A DNA stretch of 64,000 nt, from contig JAYWVB010000005.1 in NCBI GenBank assembly GCA_039881045.1, positions 310,001 through 374,000 on the forward strand, in the 5' to 3' direction. A model generated the notes under the pieces. That model did not search any database and was not told where the DNA came from. It saw nothing but the letters and a program-made list of their open reading frames with translations. Both the position numbers and the translations under genes were made by a program. Shown in pieces: positions 22,404 to 33,435 of this stretch. The DNA comes from Chaetomium olivaceum. Its lineage: Eukaryota > Ascomycota > Sordariomycetes > Sordariales > Chaetomiaceae. Each line of letters begins with the position of its first letter. Position 1 is the first letter of the stretch.

Positions 22404-25400
22404 TCAGTTGACTGCCATTCTAGCAGTTAACTGAATAACTTCGATCTCTCCTCCTTGGAATTCGTCTTCCAGTGCCTCTAGATCCTCGTCCTTCAAGATC
22501 TTTCGGTTCTCACTTCTGGCATTTTGAGCGTCTGATATATCCACAACACCGATTTGGTCTCTGAATCGTAGAAAGTCGACTTCTGGAAGAGCTTTGGTGA
22601 GTCCGTCGGCTACCATCTGCTTAGTAGGCACGTATCTGACTCGGATCTGGCCTCTTTTGGCTGCTTCTCGAAGCCAGTGGTTATGGACATCGACGTGCCG
22701 CAACTTGGTTTGTAGCGTAGCGACTTCCTTGGTTACAAGGCCGATCGTCTGCGTATTGTCGCACCAGAGTTGAACTGATCCATCGTCGAGCTCGACGCCG
22801 ATCTCCTTAACTAACCGATCCGTAAAGAGGGCCTCCTTCGTGGCTTGTGCGAGGGCTAAAAGCTCTGCTTCCGTGGTTGACGTGGTTACCGTATCTTGCT
22901 TGTTGGCGCGCCAGCCAATCGTCCCTCCGAATAGCTTCATGACGTAACCTTGCGAGCTTCTTCGATCGATCGTGTTGTCCGCAAAGGAGGCATCACTCCA
23001 CGTGGCCATACCATCCTCACCCCCGAGCTTGAGTGCAAAGTTGGCTGTGCCGAGTAGGTACTCGATCACTCGATTCGCGGCTTCTTGATGCTGAGGGCCA
23101 GGATTCAGATTGAATCTGGTAAGGCGCGAGCAGGCGAAAGCGACGTCTGGTCGTGTGATCACAGCGGCGTATAGGATGGTACCGGTTGTGCGCTGATATT
23201 CGGTAATCTGGCTGCGCGACGCGGTTCCTTCGAACGGTAGGAGCTCGACGGAGGTCATCGGTATCTTTCTTCGGCGACGTGGGCGCTGTGGGTCAACGAA
23301 TCGGTTCATCTTGTTGATATAGTCGGCTTGCGATAACCAGATAATCCGCCTGGATCGATCGCGAATTACTGCAACGCCCAGAAACCACTGTAGTTCACTG
23401 CCACCTTGTAGCGAGTACTGTGATCTTAGAGCGACCGTCTCTGCTTTGGCGGCATCCTCATTCTCCTTACGGTAGGCGACCACAATATCGTCCACGTAGA
23501 AGAAGATGATCACGCCATACTTAATCCAGCAGCAAGGTTCGTGGGGTACTGGATTGAAGCCTTGGAGTCGTAGGGTTGCCGTGAAGTCCTTCTGCCACAA
23601 CAGGGGCGACTCTCTGAGCCCATATAACGCCTTCTTGAGCTTCAAGACCATGTTTTCCTCCGAAAATCCAGGCGGAAGCTTCATAAAAACGTCGTACGGT
23701 AGCTTGGCGTGCACAAAGGCGTTGACAACGTCCCACTGGATCAGCTCAAGGTCGAAACGAGCCGCTATCGCCATCAACGTGCGGAACGACTTGCCGGCGA
23801 GGGTCGAGGCGTAGGTATTCTCGAGCGTAGTCTTAGCTTGTTGATCGCCCCTGACCACGAGCCGCGCCTTAACCTTGAGCAAATAGCCGTGTTTGTCGAA
23901 TTTGTAGGTATATACCCACATGCAATCGAGGACTTGTGCGTTTTTGGCAAGGCTCCGGTGGCACTTCTCGAACGACCTCATCTCGCGATGGCTCTGCATA
24001 TGGACTTCCATACCCTCAACGAACCACTTAGCCAGCGGATGCCTCTTGAGCTCTTTATAGCCATTTGGTGGTCGGGGAAGATCTCTTCTGTGGTATTTTC
24101 CGTTAGCAGCAGTCTGAACCATAAGGGGAGATTCCTTAGCAGTCATCATCGCGGCCTCGTGGCGAGCCAGCTGCCGACGCCTTCTTGACGAGATTCGGCG
24201 ATAGTCAAGCTCCTTGCGCAGTGTGTGCTTATCCACAGCCTGGCCGTCAAGAACAGCGATCTTCGCTGCATGACGCCCTGCGCTGAACGCCGCTTGCCAT
24301 GCGTTAATAGTGCGATTGCTCGCATCTATCGTAGATTTTTCACTTGGCGCGTAAACGCTGCCGAATAAACCTGCTTTAGGATTCTTCCCTTCTTGGGGCA
24401 TCCCACCAGCTTGGAAATCTTCTTCAAGCGTGAGTGAGGTCAATCCTATCTCAGGATTCTTCCCTTCTTGGGGCATCCCACCAGCTTGGAAATATTCTTC
24501 AAGCGTGAGTGAGGTCAATCCTATCTCAGGATTCTTCCCTTCTTGGGGCATCCCACCAGCTTGGAAATATTCTTCAAGCGTGAGTGAGGAGAATCCTATC
24601 TCAGGATTCTTCCCTTCTTGGGGCATCCCACCAGCTTGGAAATATTCTTCAAGCGTGAGTGAGGAGAATCCTATCTCAGGATTCTTCCCTTCTTGGGGCA
24701 TCCCACCAGCTTGGAAATATTCTTCAAGCGTGAGTGAGGAGAAGGCTGCTGCAAAGAGCGCCGTTGGCGGAGGAGGAGTGTTCCCAGGTGTTAGTAGCGG
24801 ATCTAGGATCGCGGAAGAGTACTGATCAAGTTCTTTTTCTTGAACTTCTTCTTCCGGATCCGGCGCTTCCTGCATTTCCTCGTCCTCGACGCCAGAATCA
24901 TCATGCTCTGACATCTTATCAGAGTCTTCTCCCCCAGAACCATCATGCTCTGACATCTTATCAGAGTCTTTACCCCCACAACGATACAGTCAAGGATTGT
25001 CTCCTCATCTTCTTCTTGTGTGGTAAGGTCGTCGCTGGCCATCCGATTCTCGGCGCTCAGCGGTGGTAGAGAGCACTCTTTAAGAAGTGCCTCCATTTCG
25101 TCGTTGGTAACGCTCAAAAGGTCGTCCTTGAACTGCTCCAGGCTTCCAGAAAATAGCTCATCTTCGTTGAAGCTCACATCGCGCACTCGGACTATATCGT
25201 TCGTCTTAGGGTTCCAAATCCGATAGATATTCGTCGATTCGTAGCCCACAAGATATCCGATCCACGCGTTGGGTCTTAGCTTGAACAACCTGTCTTTCTT
25301 GAGCATAGCTTCGGTCGTCAAAGCGTACGCGCGGCAACCGTAGTTCCGAAGGTGTGAAAGCTGGGGTTTCCTCTCTGGATTGGGAATTCCGTCTCTTGTA

Positions 25401-28018
25401 GCCAGAAAGGTGTGGAATACCTCGTATGGGGAACTCCAATCTTGTCTCTTTTTCGGGGTTCGGTTGTAAAGATACACCGCAGCCTTGTAGATCTCAACCC
25501 ATAGTATTTCTGGCAGACGAGCCGCAGCACGCGTAGCTTTTGCTTTCAGCTTAATCACACCCCCTGAGCGTTCTGCGCCTCCATTTTGAGCTTGCGTATT
25601 TGGCGCACAACGCTCAATTCGCATACCCTTGGACTTCCAGAAGCTTTCCAGGGCTTTGGATCGCATCAACTCGTCGTCGCACTCAATAGCTTTGATCTGT
25701 AGACCATACTGACGTTCCATGGCCTTCAGAAAGTGGTTGATCGCAGCCATAAGAGTGGGCGTCTTTCGTTCGGTGAGATAGAGGTCAAAGACGTATCCAC
25801 CTTCCGTTCTGTAAAGAGCATAACCGAATTGAAACCTTTCTGACTTGGGGCTAGGTCGAGGAAGTCGACTGCGAATCGCTCCCCAACTTTGTGGGGTGTT
25901 TTGCGTAGCTGACGGCGGATCTTGCGCTTCGCTTTCGCTTCGCCACACGCAGGGCATTCGTAACTGGCTGGTCCTCGTAATCTGGCTCCGGTTGCTGATA
26001 CTTGTAGATGTGCGAGTGCCGCAGCACCTGGATGACCAAGACGGCCATGCCATAGTTTGCCGGTGCCGTCGCTTGTTGGTCGACCGGTCCAGCTCGTCTT
26101 GCGATCCGTGTGGAACACTGCGTGAGCGTTGAATGCTGAATGTGGTTCGAAAGGAACGTCTTCGATCACGAATTGGCCATATTGATCGGATAGCTCGCAG
26201 AGGATTGAACCATCCTTCCTTCGTAGGCAGTTGTTTGGTGGATTGTTGTCCCAATAGAAACCCTTCTTGTGAAGCTGGCGTAGCGATACCAAGTTGCAAG
26301 CAAAGCCTTCGCAATAGGCTACGTCTTCGAGTATTAGCCACCGAGAACCGTACTTGGCCTTAATCCTGATTATGACTTCTCCGTAGCCAAGGATCGGTAC
26401 TTCGGTGTCGCCAGCGTAGACAGAATCTCCTGCAGGTGCCTGTCGAAGGTTCCTGAACCGTCTGGAGTTGTTGAAGATGTGGATCGTCGTACCGGAGTCC
26501 ACAATCGCGGAGTTTCGAAGAGGGTAGGTGCTAGCGCTCAGAGCAGCTTTGGATCGTAAGAATCGTGATTTGGTACGTTTGTTGCGGATAGGTTTGGTTA
26601 GTGCGGCGATGAGCGCGGCCTCGGATTTGAAGACGGCGGCTAGTCACAACATCTTCCGTCTTTCGCGCGCCTTTCTGACCTTTTCGGCGAGCTGTTTGTC
26701 GAACTCCAGCATCTTGGCTACCCTGTCTTCAATCACAACGCTCTTGCTGTCTTCGAACCAACCTGGGGTTTCTTCGTCTGCTGAATAGGTGTAATAGCAC
26801 TTGTCGAGCTTGTGGCCGTATTGCAAGCAGACCTCGCAGCGGTCTCCAGTTGATCGAGTCTTCTTAGATGGTCGTGATGGCGAGTTTTCTTTCGTATCTC
26901 GTGGTTGCCTGGCTTCCTGGTGCTCTCTTTGCTCTGGTGTCCTCGTCGGCGGCGGCGTTCTTTCCCTGTTTCCTCCGGCTTATCGGCATCCTACCGTGGA
27001 GGACCGGAAAACCAGCTTCGATCCTTCCACGCTTCTTGTTGTCCTTGATCTTTCCACCGATCGCTGACTGCATTCGGGCAGCCACTTGGTTGTGTGAGAA
27101 GTTTCCTTCGAGGATATCTTCTTCCAGGGTTGCTAGCTCTCCTAGGGTCCACGTCTTTCCATCTCTGATCTCCTTCAAGGCGTCCGTGAGGTCGTCGTAC
27201 CACGAGCTAGGCGTAGCTATCTGTGGTATATTTTGCTCAATCCCTTCGCTGACCAGGTTTTGCCAACGAATAGCCCAATCTCCTAGCCTGCGTTCGAAGT
27301 TCTTGATCTGATTCAGATGGCTCGAATATTCAGATCTGAGGTCCCTGTTGATCGTCCGCTTGAACGGAAGCCACTGCTCCTTGAGTGCTTGATAGATGTC
27401 TGGTATATCCTTGCCCTTCGTGACGTGACGATAGTTCGGCCGATGCTCTTGAGGATCCAATCGTGGAATTTGGATCTAGCAGCAGTCTTGGCGTAGTAGG
27501 TGCCCTTGTTTTCCTTGTATAGTTCGAAAGCTGCCTTCCAATCCGTTTGGCCGAGAGCAGTGAGATCTGAGAACTGAGTGGCCTTGGGCGTATTGGTTTC
27601 TGAATCCTCGTCTTCTTCGTGATCGCTTGTGGGTGGTGTGTGATCATCGTCCGGATTGCTAGATTCGGTGTGATCTTCCGGCAGTTTGGGATCTTCCGGA
27701 TGTCCCGGTTCTGGCAGCAGCAGCGACACGCCTTCGAGTGGCATTTCGGTTGACGTCTTCGGTACCAGCTCCGCTCGTCTCTGGTGGATCGTCGTTGTTG
27801 TCGGAGCTTCGAGCGACACGGCGGGGTTGCTTCTTCTGAAAGTCGTCGAATTGAGGTACGACTGGCTCGGTTGGCCAGGGCTTTCTCAGTTTGCGGTTTG
27901 GATGGACGTTGTCAAGGATTCCAGCGTGCTTAGCTTTCTCCTCATAGGCTTCGCTCCACTCATCCCAGTCGCTAGGCTTGTTGAACTTGGTGTATTCGTA
28001 GTCCGAGCCTGTGGGCAT
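22404..28018 (-). pseudogene. Copia gag-pol, frames broken in several places
   Basis: Gag opens at an ATG at 28018 (MPTGSDYEYTKF) and runs through three overlapping frames to about 26864. A C-x2-C-x4-H-x4-C zinc knuckle (CEVCLQYGHKLDKC) is near 26815. Protease: VDSGTTIHIFNN at about 26490. GAG-pre-integrase: LWHGRLGHPG, then CPACGEAKAKRK, about 26060-25900. The integrase core continues in another frame with AIECDDELM and QAQNGGAERSGG. After a further shift near 24900 the 850-codon frame holds the 25-residue repeats, then RT (VVNAFVHAKL, FFYVDDIVVAY) and RNase H (WCDNTQTIGLV, LRHVDVHNHWLRE) and ends at 22404. Catalytic residues are present; at least five frame changes prevent a single product. 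Confidence 0.88.
24379..24753 (-). repeat. Five 75-bp in-frame tandem repeats in copia pol
   Basis: Units start at 24379, 24454, 24529, 24604 and 24679, each 75 bp, encoding 25 residues with the core LTLEEYFQAGGMPQEGKN. They lie between integrase and reverse transcriptase, in the linker region. The units differ by a few bases, so the expansion is older than this insertion or was copied with it. Confidence 0.95.
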
Positions 28019-28175
28019 AATGGCGGTTGGAATGGTCGAAAATGGTGAAAATGGTAGGATCTAATTGGTCGAAGATTTCGAATAAGGAGGTCTGACTGTC
28101 GTATCCGATGAACTTTTTTTTTTTTTTGGTGTAACGCAACGGCTTGTGATCGTTGTGCGGAATCTGACTGTTAAT

Positions 28176-28391
28176 TGTTGGAAACGACATTCAGACGGAA
28201 AGATGGGGAGAAAGAATTGATTGATTTTTCTCTCAGTGGCGGGCATCGCCCTGGCCTCCTTTTAATAGCTTCTTGTTCAGCCTCTGGAACACCTCTGACA
28301 CTAAAGCATCGGCAACCAGGCTTCCGTGTTTCAAGCGCCACAACTTCCAACACTGGTTTCCGCAAGACAGTTCCATATGGCGAATCCAACA
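28176..28391 (-). repeat. Copia 5' LTR (right copy)
   Basis: 216 bp, identical on reading to 22181-22396, followed by the GAGAC duplication. Confidence 0.95.
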
Positions 28392-28436
28392 GAGACAACA
28401 CACAAGCCGGAGCATTGGTATATCAAGAGGGTATGA
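28392..28436 (+). pseudogene. 3' end of the CDF transporter gene beyond the copia insertion
   Basis: Joining 22180 to 28397 (one copy of GAGAC) continues the CDF frame as VDYETTHKPEHWYIKRV and stop at 28434-28436. This matches the usual C-terminus of fungal CDF proteins (VDYET followed by HKPEH). The copia insertion is therefore 12 sense codons before the stop. Confidence 0.85.
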
Positions 28437-29017
28437 AATGAAGATTGGAATAGCTATGTTACCAAGTAATGTTCCTAGAGATCAGGGCAACAATGCTATT
28501 AGAATTAATAACTTAAAACGGAATCTGCTTCGAATGAACCTTAACGTACATGATAAGCGAGCCGGCCAGATACGCGAGCCGGCTAGATAAGCGAGCCGGC
28601 CACTTTTCCGCCGCGACGCGTACCTTCTATGTTCAACACTAGAGTTTTCCACAAAAAAACTATGATGGCGGCAGACAACCAAGGGTGACAAGGAATCTAC
28701 CTTTCACCAAGGAGCTAGCAACCTGATGATGTAATTGTGAGGCGACAACAAAAATGGCGTGACATCGGATAGTCACGGCTTACCATAGCCAGCCTTTTTG
28801 TGGATAGCGGCAATCCTGGTGGCGTTATTGTGGAACGTCTTTGCGGGGAAGAAGTCTCTGTGACGCCGCCGAGACAAAGACTGTTGTCAACACTGTTGTC
28901 AACTCCCTGATAGCAGCGTGTAGAACTCTCAACGGCATTTGCATCCATTCCACCGACACTATAACACCCCTAACATATAACGTTAATCTAAATCAGCACA
29001 AAAATAAAAACAGGACT
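28437..29017. other. Intergenic with short GAGCCGGC repeats
   Basis: At about 28556-28603 the motif GCGAGCCGGC occurs three times in 48 bp. No coding signal otherwise; the right part precedes the ORF at 29018. Confidence 0.5.
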
Positions 29018-29827
29018 ATGCCGATAGTAATTAACTTCTCATCCCTCGCCCCGGGCACAGTCGTCTCTAACCAGTTTGAATCACACGGTCTTATTATTAC
29101 ATCACCCACCGTGATCATCCGCGACGCCGAAACCTTTAAGCACTCCCTCCAGTCCCAGCACCAATCCACCATCACCCAGCTCCCGACCCGCGTCATTCGC
29201 GGTCGATTCGTCGAACCTAAGCACAGCCGCCTCGCCGTAACCGTCAGCTTCTCCAACGCTGGCCAGGATGGAGTGCATGCCTTGCTGCGCGTCTTCGACG
29301 TAGCCGGCCACCAAATCGACGAGCACTCCTTCGGCAGCCCCGGTTCCGTCGCGCATGCCGAGATCCACTGCCCCACTGCCAACATCGCAGGGTTCGAGGT
29401 CTCGGGCCGCACAAACCGTTGGGACGCAATCGATTCGATCACCTTCGATCGCCCCGCCATTGCAGATTTCCGGGTGGTTTACGATGGTCTTGCGGAGCCG
29501 CTGGTACTCAAACCAGGGCAGAAGGTGACGGCGCAGTTGACATTTTTCCGGCTGCATGGGTCGCACGGGGAGATTTTGCTGTCGGTGACGGAGCCGTGTC
29601 CCGGCACGACGTGGTCTTTTAGTCCCTCGGTGGTGCATTCCGGGGTTCCACGAGTGGACATGGTGATAAGTGCAGATGGTAACGCGCCTCTGGTATCTCA
29701 TTTTCCCCTGCAGATTGCTGCGGTACCGAGACGGGGAACGGCAGGACGGCATCAACGAGGTGTGACGGTGCCAGTCACGATTGTAGAAACGATGCCGGAG
29801 GGGATCCAGCGCGGGGCTGAACAATAG
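29018..29827 (+). CDS. Hypothetical protein, 269 aa, intronless
   Basis: The ATG at 29018 (MPIVINFSSLAPGTVVSNQF) is the first Met of the conserved-looking frame; a longer frame upstream lacks a better start. There is no signal peptide or membrane segment. The N-terminal half (FSSLAPGTVVSNQFESHGL, then a beta-rich stretch to GFEVSGRTNRWDAIDSITFD) looks like a jelly-roll, carbohydrate-binding-type fold as seen in many bacterial secreted proteins. The second half (LKPGQKVTAQLTFFRLHG onward) reads like an Ig-like beta domain. These are fold impressions only; no family is recognised. Codon use is GC-rich at third positions, supporting a real gene. It lies 0.35 kb upstream of another intronless plus-strand ORF. 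Confidence 0.6.
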   Translation: MPIVINFSSLAPGTVVSNQFESHGLIITSPTVIIRDAETFKHSLQSQHQSTITQLPTRVIRGRFVEPKHSRLAVTVSFSNAGQDGVHALLRVFDVAGHQIDEHSFGSPGSVAHAEIHCPTANIAGFEVSGRTNRWDAIDSITFDRPAIADFRVVYDGLAEPLVLKPGQKVTAQLTFFRLHGSHGEILLSVTEPCPGTTWSFSPSVVHSGVPRVDMVISADGNAPLVSHFPLQIAAVPRRGTAGRHQRGVTVPVTIVETMPEGIQRGAEQ

Positions 29828-30180
29828 TGAGGTTGTAAGTTTACAGTATGGACGGGAACTTTTGGATGTTTCAGTGGTATCTGAAAAACTACCTTACGAT
29901 TGCCACTCGCATGAAAGGCTTGTGGGCCTTCCATCTAGAACAGTGGCAAATTGATATCATCACCTCATACTGACATCAACATCGTCCCAGCGCTTCTTGT
30001 ATCCCAGCACTAGACCATTCGAGAGCTGGCAAACGCAATGCAAGTATGACGAAAGAAGGATCTCGGTGCTTAGGTTTAAAAGTCAGTCACATACAATATG
30101 CCGCATCGACTTTCCGGTGTTCCCCTTCGCTCTCGTTACAGAAATTTTACTAGGAGACGACCAATGTCTTTAAAATCAGC
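29828..30180. other. Intergenic spacer between two intronless ORFs
   Basis: Nothing recognised; presumably the 3' UTR of the upstream ORF and the promoter of the next. Confidence 0.5.
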
Positions 30181-30861
30181 ATGACTAACACCAATGACAA
30201 CTCGTCGGTTCCGGACGAAGTTTTCCACACGACCTTGACGGTAGTGGACTTCCACCATGATACCTCGGGTTCGACGAGGGATGTCTATGTGCTCGGTACC
30301 CACACCACCCTCCCAGCTGCCAAAGCATTCGCGCTCTCAGCTTTGTCGTACCTTGGCTACCAACCAGACGATTTTTCCGAGTATTCTACACGCGTTGACA
30401 CGCCGTCAGAGGCATGGAAACATGGCGACGGCGTGATGGTATACGCCAAGGCGCCTGCGGGACACGTGTTCCTGGTCGGCCTAGACACCAAACCCAACAC
30501 GGAATCGCTCCCAGCAGGCCCAGATGATACGCTGCTGCTGCCAGATGGTCACGACCACTTGCACTATGTCCTACAAAACAGGACGGACTACAACCAGGAT
30601 AAGAGCGGCGCCTATCAGACTACTGAGATTCAGGGCTGCTATGCGCGCCGGGACGATGCATGGACCGCCGCCAAGGCGACCCTGCTAGCGGATCGAGAAA
30701 AGTTTGTCCAGTATGACGATCGTGATTACGTGGAATCGGACAGTGAGTGGCCGTTTGGTGAGGAGGTTCTTGTGCATGCTGTGGCGTATACAGGGGAGAA
30801 TTATACAGTGGCTGTGAAGACGGCCCCTGGGGCTCACAAGAGGCACAGGAAGAGTAACTAG
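30181..30861 (+). CDS. Hypothetical protein, 226 aa, intronless
   Basis: The ATG at 30181 (MTNTNDNSSVPDEVFHTTLT) is preceded by an in-frame-free leader and fits as start. Features are a repeated pattern of two similar blocks: THTTLPAAKAFALSAL near residue 40 and RRDDAWTAAKATLLADREK near residue 160. Each is followed by an acidic segment (YSTRVDTPSEAWKHGDG; YVESDSEWPFGEE) and a hydrophobic strand (VMVYAKAPAGHVFLV; VLVHAVAYTGENYTV). This suggests an internal duplication of a roughly 110-residue alpha/beta domain. No signal peptide, no known family. The stop at 30859 follows a basic tail (HKRHRKSN). Confidence 0.65.
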   Translation: MTNTNDNSSVPDEVFHTTLTVVDFHHDTSGSTRDVYVLGTHTTLPAAKAFALSALSYLGYQPDDFSEYSTRVDTPSEAWKHGDGVMVYAKAPAGHVFLVGLDTKPNTESLPAGPDDTLLLPDGHDHLHYVLQNRTDYNQDKSGAYQTTEIQGCYARRDDAWTAAKATLLADREKFVQYDDRDYVESDSEWPFGEEVLVHAVAYTGENYTVAVKTAPGAHKRHRKSN

Positions 30862-30989
30862 TAGCATTGTGAGGTCTGGCTAGGCCGAGGGCTAGGAGTG
30901 AAGTGTATGTTAAGTCGTGTCATGTATTCAATGTAGTTGGTCGTACTGACGTACAGTAATACTATCCTGGCATTGGTTAAGTTACCTAG

Positions 30990-31500
30990 AACGCATCATA
31001 TCAGCGAGTCGCGCATGTCACCGAGTCGCGCACTCTCCACTACCCTATAACACCACAGCACCGAACCTTCGTACGAGCCCCCGCTGAACCACTACCCTCC
31101 AGCTGTGTTTCTTGCGGTACCTCCCCACCTACAACCTTCTGGTCTACTAGGTCCTTTACATCTGTACAACAAGTGATACTCTAAGCCGTACCTGTGGTTT
31201 TTTTTTTTTTTTTTTAACCCTCCAGCGCTTGCTTAATGCCTTGTTGGCCTTACGGAGCGAAGAGCCCTCTGCACGAAGAGCCACCTCGTGCATCACAGCC
31301 ATTGTACCCTTGTTAAGCTGGTCCACAGTAGCCAACATTGAAGCTGGGGAGCTAGTTGATGGTTGGCAATGTGGGTGTTGATGAGTGTTTGACTACGATT
31401 CGGCTTCTCAGGGGTTGTGTGGCGTCTGGAAGACCTAGGATTGTGTTGTGCTGGGCGGTAGCTCGGTAGTGTTGGCGTTCGAAGCTTCACATCCAGCTTG
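30990..31500 (-). pseudogene. Tc1/pogo-type transposase C-terminal remnant
   Basis: On the minus strand, 31500-31340 reads a Pro/Arg-rich stretch, then LRKANKALSKRWRVKKKKKK at about 31250-31195. The Lys run is encoded by a poly-A tract (poly-T on plus, about 31199-31215). After stops, RKKHSWRVVVQRGLVRRFG follows near 31110-31060. This basic tail matches the arrangement at 16100-16586. The DDE core is missing and the frame has stops. Fragment only. Confidence 0.45.
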
Positions 31501-31797
31501 GAAAGCACCCTCTCTAGTTCTTACCGCAAGGGAGTGATACCGGAACCTCCGAGACGAATGCAACGACGAATACAAGAACTAGCCAGGATGCTGAAGAACA
31601 AAGCTGAGATGTTGTATCTGCGTATGGCTAGGCTGGAGCATGCTGTGGTGCCCAGTCGGCCTTCGGACGTGCTGCAGGCCGACCCTATACAGGACCATCG
31701 GACCCGACAGACTGTATCGGTGCCCCCTGTGGCTGAATATTCGTCTATCATGCTGTATTACTCTTCCTTGACGTGTCTTAGCCTGCTGAGTCTTATC

Positions 31798-32754
31798 TCA
31801 AGCGTAAGGAGCGACACACGGCCCGCCGGACGGATGATTTGCCTCCGGGTCGACGCGCGCGAAGGTAAGCTTCTCCCCACCAGTATCCTCCTTGACTACG
31901 TTATCCTCGCACTGCTCGGCGTCGTCGCCAACGGCACCCTCGTCGATAGCGCACTTAGTGCCGTCCTCGGTATCATTGATCGCGGAGGTTGAGCGTTGGG
32001 ACTCTTCGTACTCTCGTCGAATCTCCTCCAAAGCATCTGCGTGTTGACGGCAAAGCGAGCGAGTCCAGTATCGACCGGACCAGAAATCGTTGAACGAACG
32101 TGGTTCCGCAGCGTTGACGTACTCAAGGATAGCTGAGTGGCATTCTCCACCGGCGACACGCCTGATAGAGCACGCCATCGTTTCCAACACTACCTGTGGG
32201 TTCCGAATCTTCTCGGCATGCAACAGCTTGTCGAAGTCCCACAAGTCTGAACGTTTACAACCACGAACCGAGGAGCCGTCTGGTTTGGGATCAACAAGCC
32301 TGCTACGCCAGAGCAAAGCCGTTACACCCAAAACCTTTACCTCCAGAATCCGTGATTCGCGAATGATCTTCAAGGTCTCTTGGAAAAACACCCTTCCCTC
32401 CTCCGAATCCAGCCACGCACGGAGCTTTTTACCATGCGGGCTGACTGCGAGACAGCAGACGAGCACGAACTTGTCGATGGCGCAGCCGCTGAGCGAGGGC
32501 ACATCGCGGTATATGGAGGATCTGTTGCTGGTGAGCAGGAATCCCAGAGACACTCTAGACAAGAAGAAATACTCTTACATCCGACATCGGATCTCATGTA
32601 TCCTTCCGTACTCGATATTGTGAACCAAATTGGCCGGCAGAACCCCCTGTTCCGCCTTGGAAACCCCAATGGGGATGTAACGAAGCAGCTGGCAGTCCGG
32701 CAAAACATGCGATTTACCTTCCGCCACCTCGGATTGCCGAAGAGCTTCCGTCAT
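31798..32754 (-). CDS. Hypothetical protein, about 319 codons, with one in-frame TAA
   Basis: An ATG at 32754 (MTEALRQSEVAEGKSHVLPD) opens a frame of 60 codons ending in a TAA near 32575. The same frame then resumes and runs to 31798. The second part (SLGFLLTSNRSSIYRDVPSL, DSEEGRVFFQETLKIIRESR, then WDFDKLLHAEKIRNPQVVLE) reads like a real helical protein with an acidic C-terminal region. The stop sits in a 24-nt segment that begins GTAAGAG and ends TCTAG; 24 is a multiple of three. Such a short intron would be exceptional, so a nonsense mutation is the simpler reading. No family is recognised. Confidence 0.45.
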
Positions 32755-33435
32755 CTTCAGTGCATCGAAACTGCCAAATGGCAGGAGCTTCCCAGGGCTG
32801 GTGTCGCAGTGGTGTGGGCTCTAAAATGGGCCATCTGCGCACTTAAACGCCGACCCAAATTGAATTACAGCGATGCACCTGCCAAGTGAATGATCAGCGA
32901 AGCCGCTCGCTGAGAAAGTCCGCGACGCTCGCGAGGCTCGATATCCGTTTTGATGACGCGGTCACTCCATCCGAATGGCAACGAACGATTAGCCTGGTCC
33001 AATGCCTTTGACGCGGCGGCCCCCCTCGCTTGGCTGACACACTAAAAGCCAGGCCCACTGATACACATCGAAGCAATGGGATCAACACCGCAGGGAGATG
33101 CTGCAATGTACGGATGTCCACAGGGGGAACCTCTCCTTCTACCTGGGAGGAAAGTCGCCCTCGGATGACAAGGACTGGTCCCCCAACATGCGGGCGGTGC
33201 GGGCGACGATACGTTTTGCCATTGCCACAGGTCGTCTGAGGACTGAACAACAACAGAATGAAGCAAACTAACCTCACCATCCTAAACCCCGACTAACACC
33301 CCCCTTCATCTCGTGTCACACGGAGTAAGCGCGCTTCAGCCGCCGAAGATAGGACGTTGGACACTTGGAGACTAGCCTTCAAGCCAGCTTACTATTCGTA
33401 CTACTAACCCACGAGCATCCGCAGCAGAGAGGGCA
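32755..33435. other. Intergenic, no supported gene
   Basis: Overlapping short open frames on both strands without recognisable domains. Nothing else seen. Confidence 0.45.

Larger units (their letters stand above)
22181..28391 (-). mobile_element. Complete Ty1/copia LTR retrotransposon inserted in the CDF gene
   Basis: Two 216-bp LTRs (22181-22396 and 28176-28391) begin TGTTGGAAAC and end GAATCCAACA and read as identical. A 5-bp duplication GAGAC flanks the element (22176-22180 and 28392-28396). Total length is 6211 bp. In minus orientation the order is gag with zinc knuckle, protease, integrase, RT, RNase H, the Ty1/copia order. A polypurine tract (GAGGGGGTG) sits next to the left (3') LTR. 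Identical LTRs imply a recent insertion, yet the coding region has several frame breaks. Confidence 0.95.
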
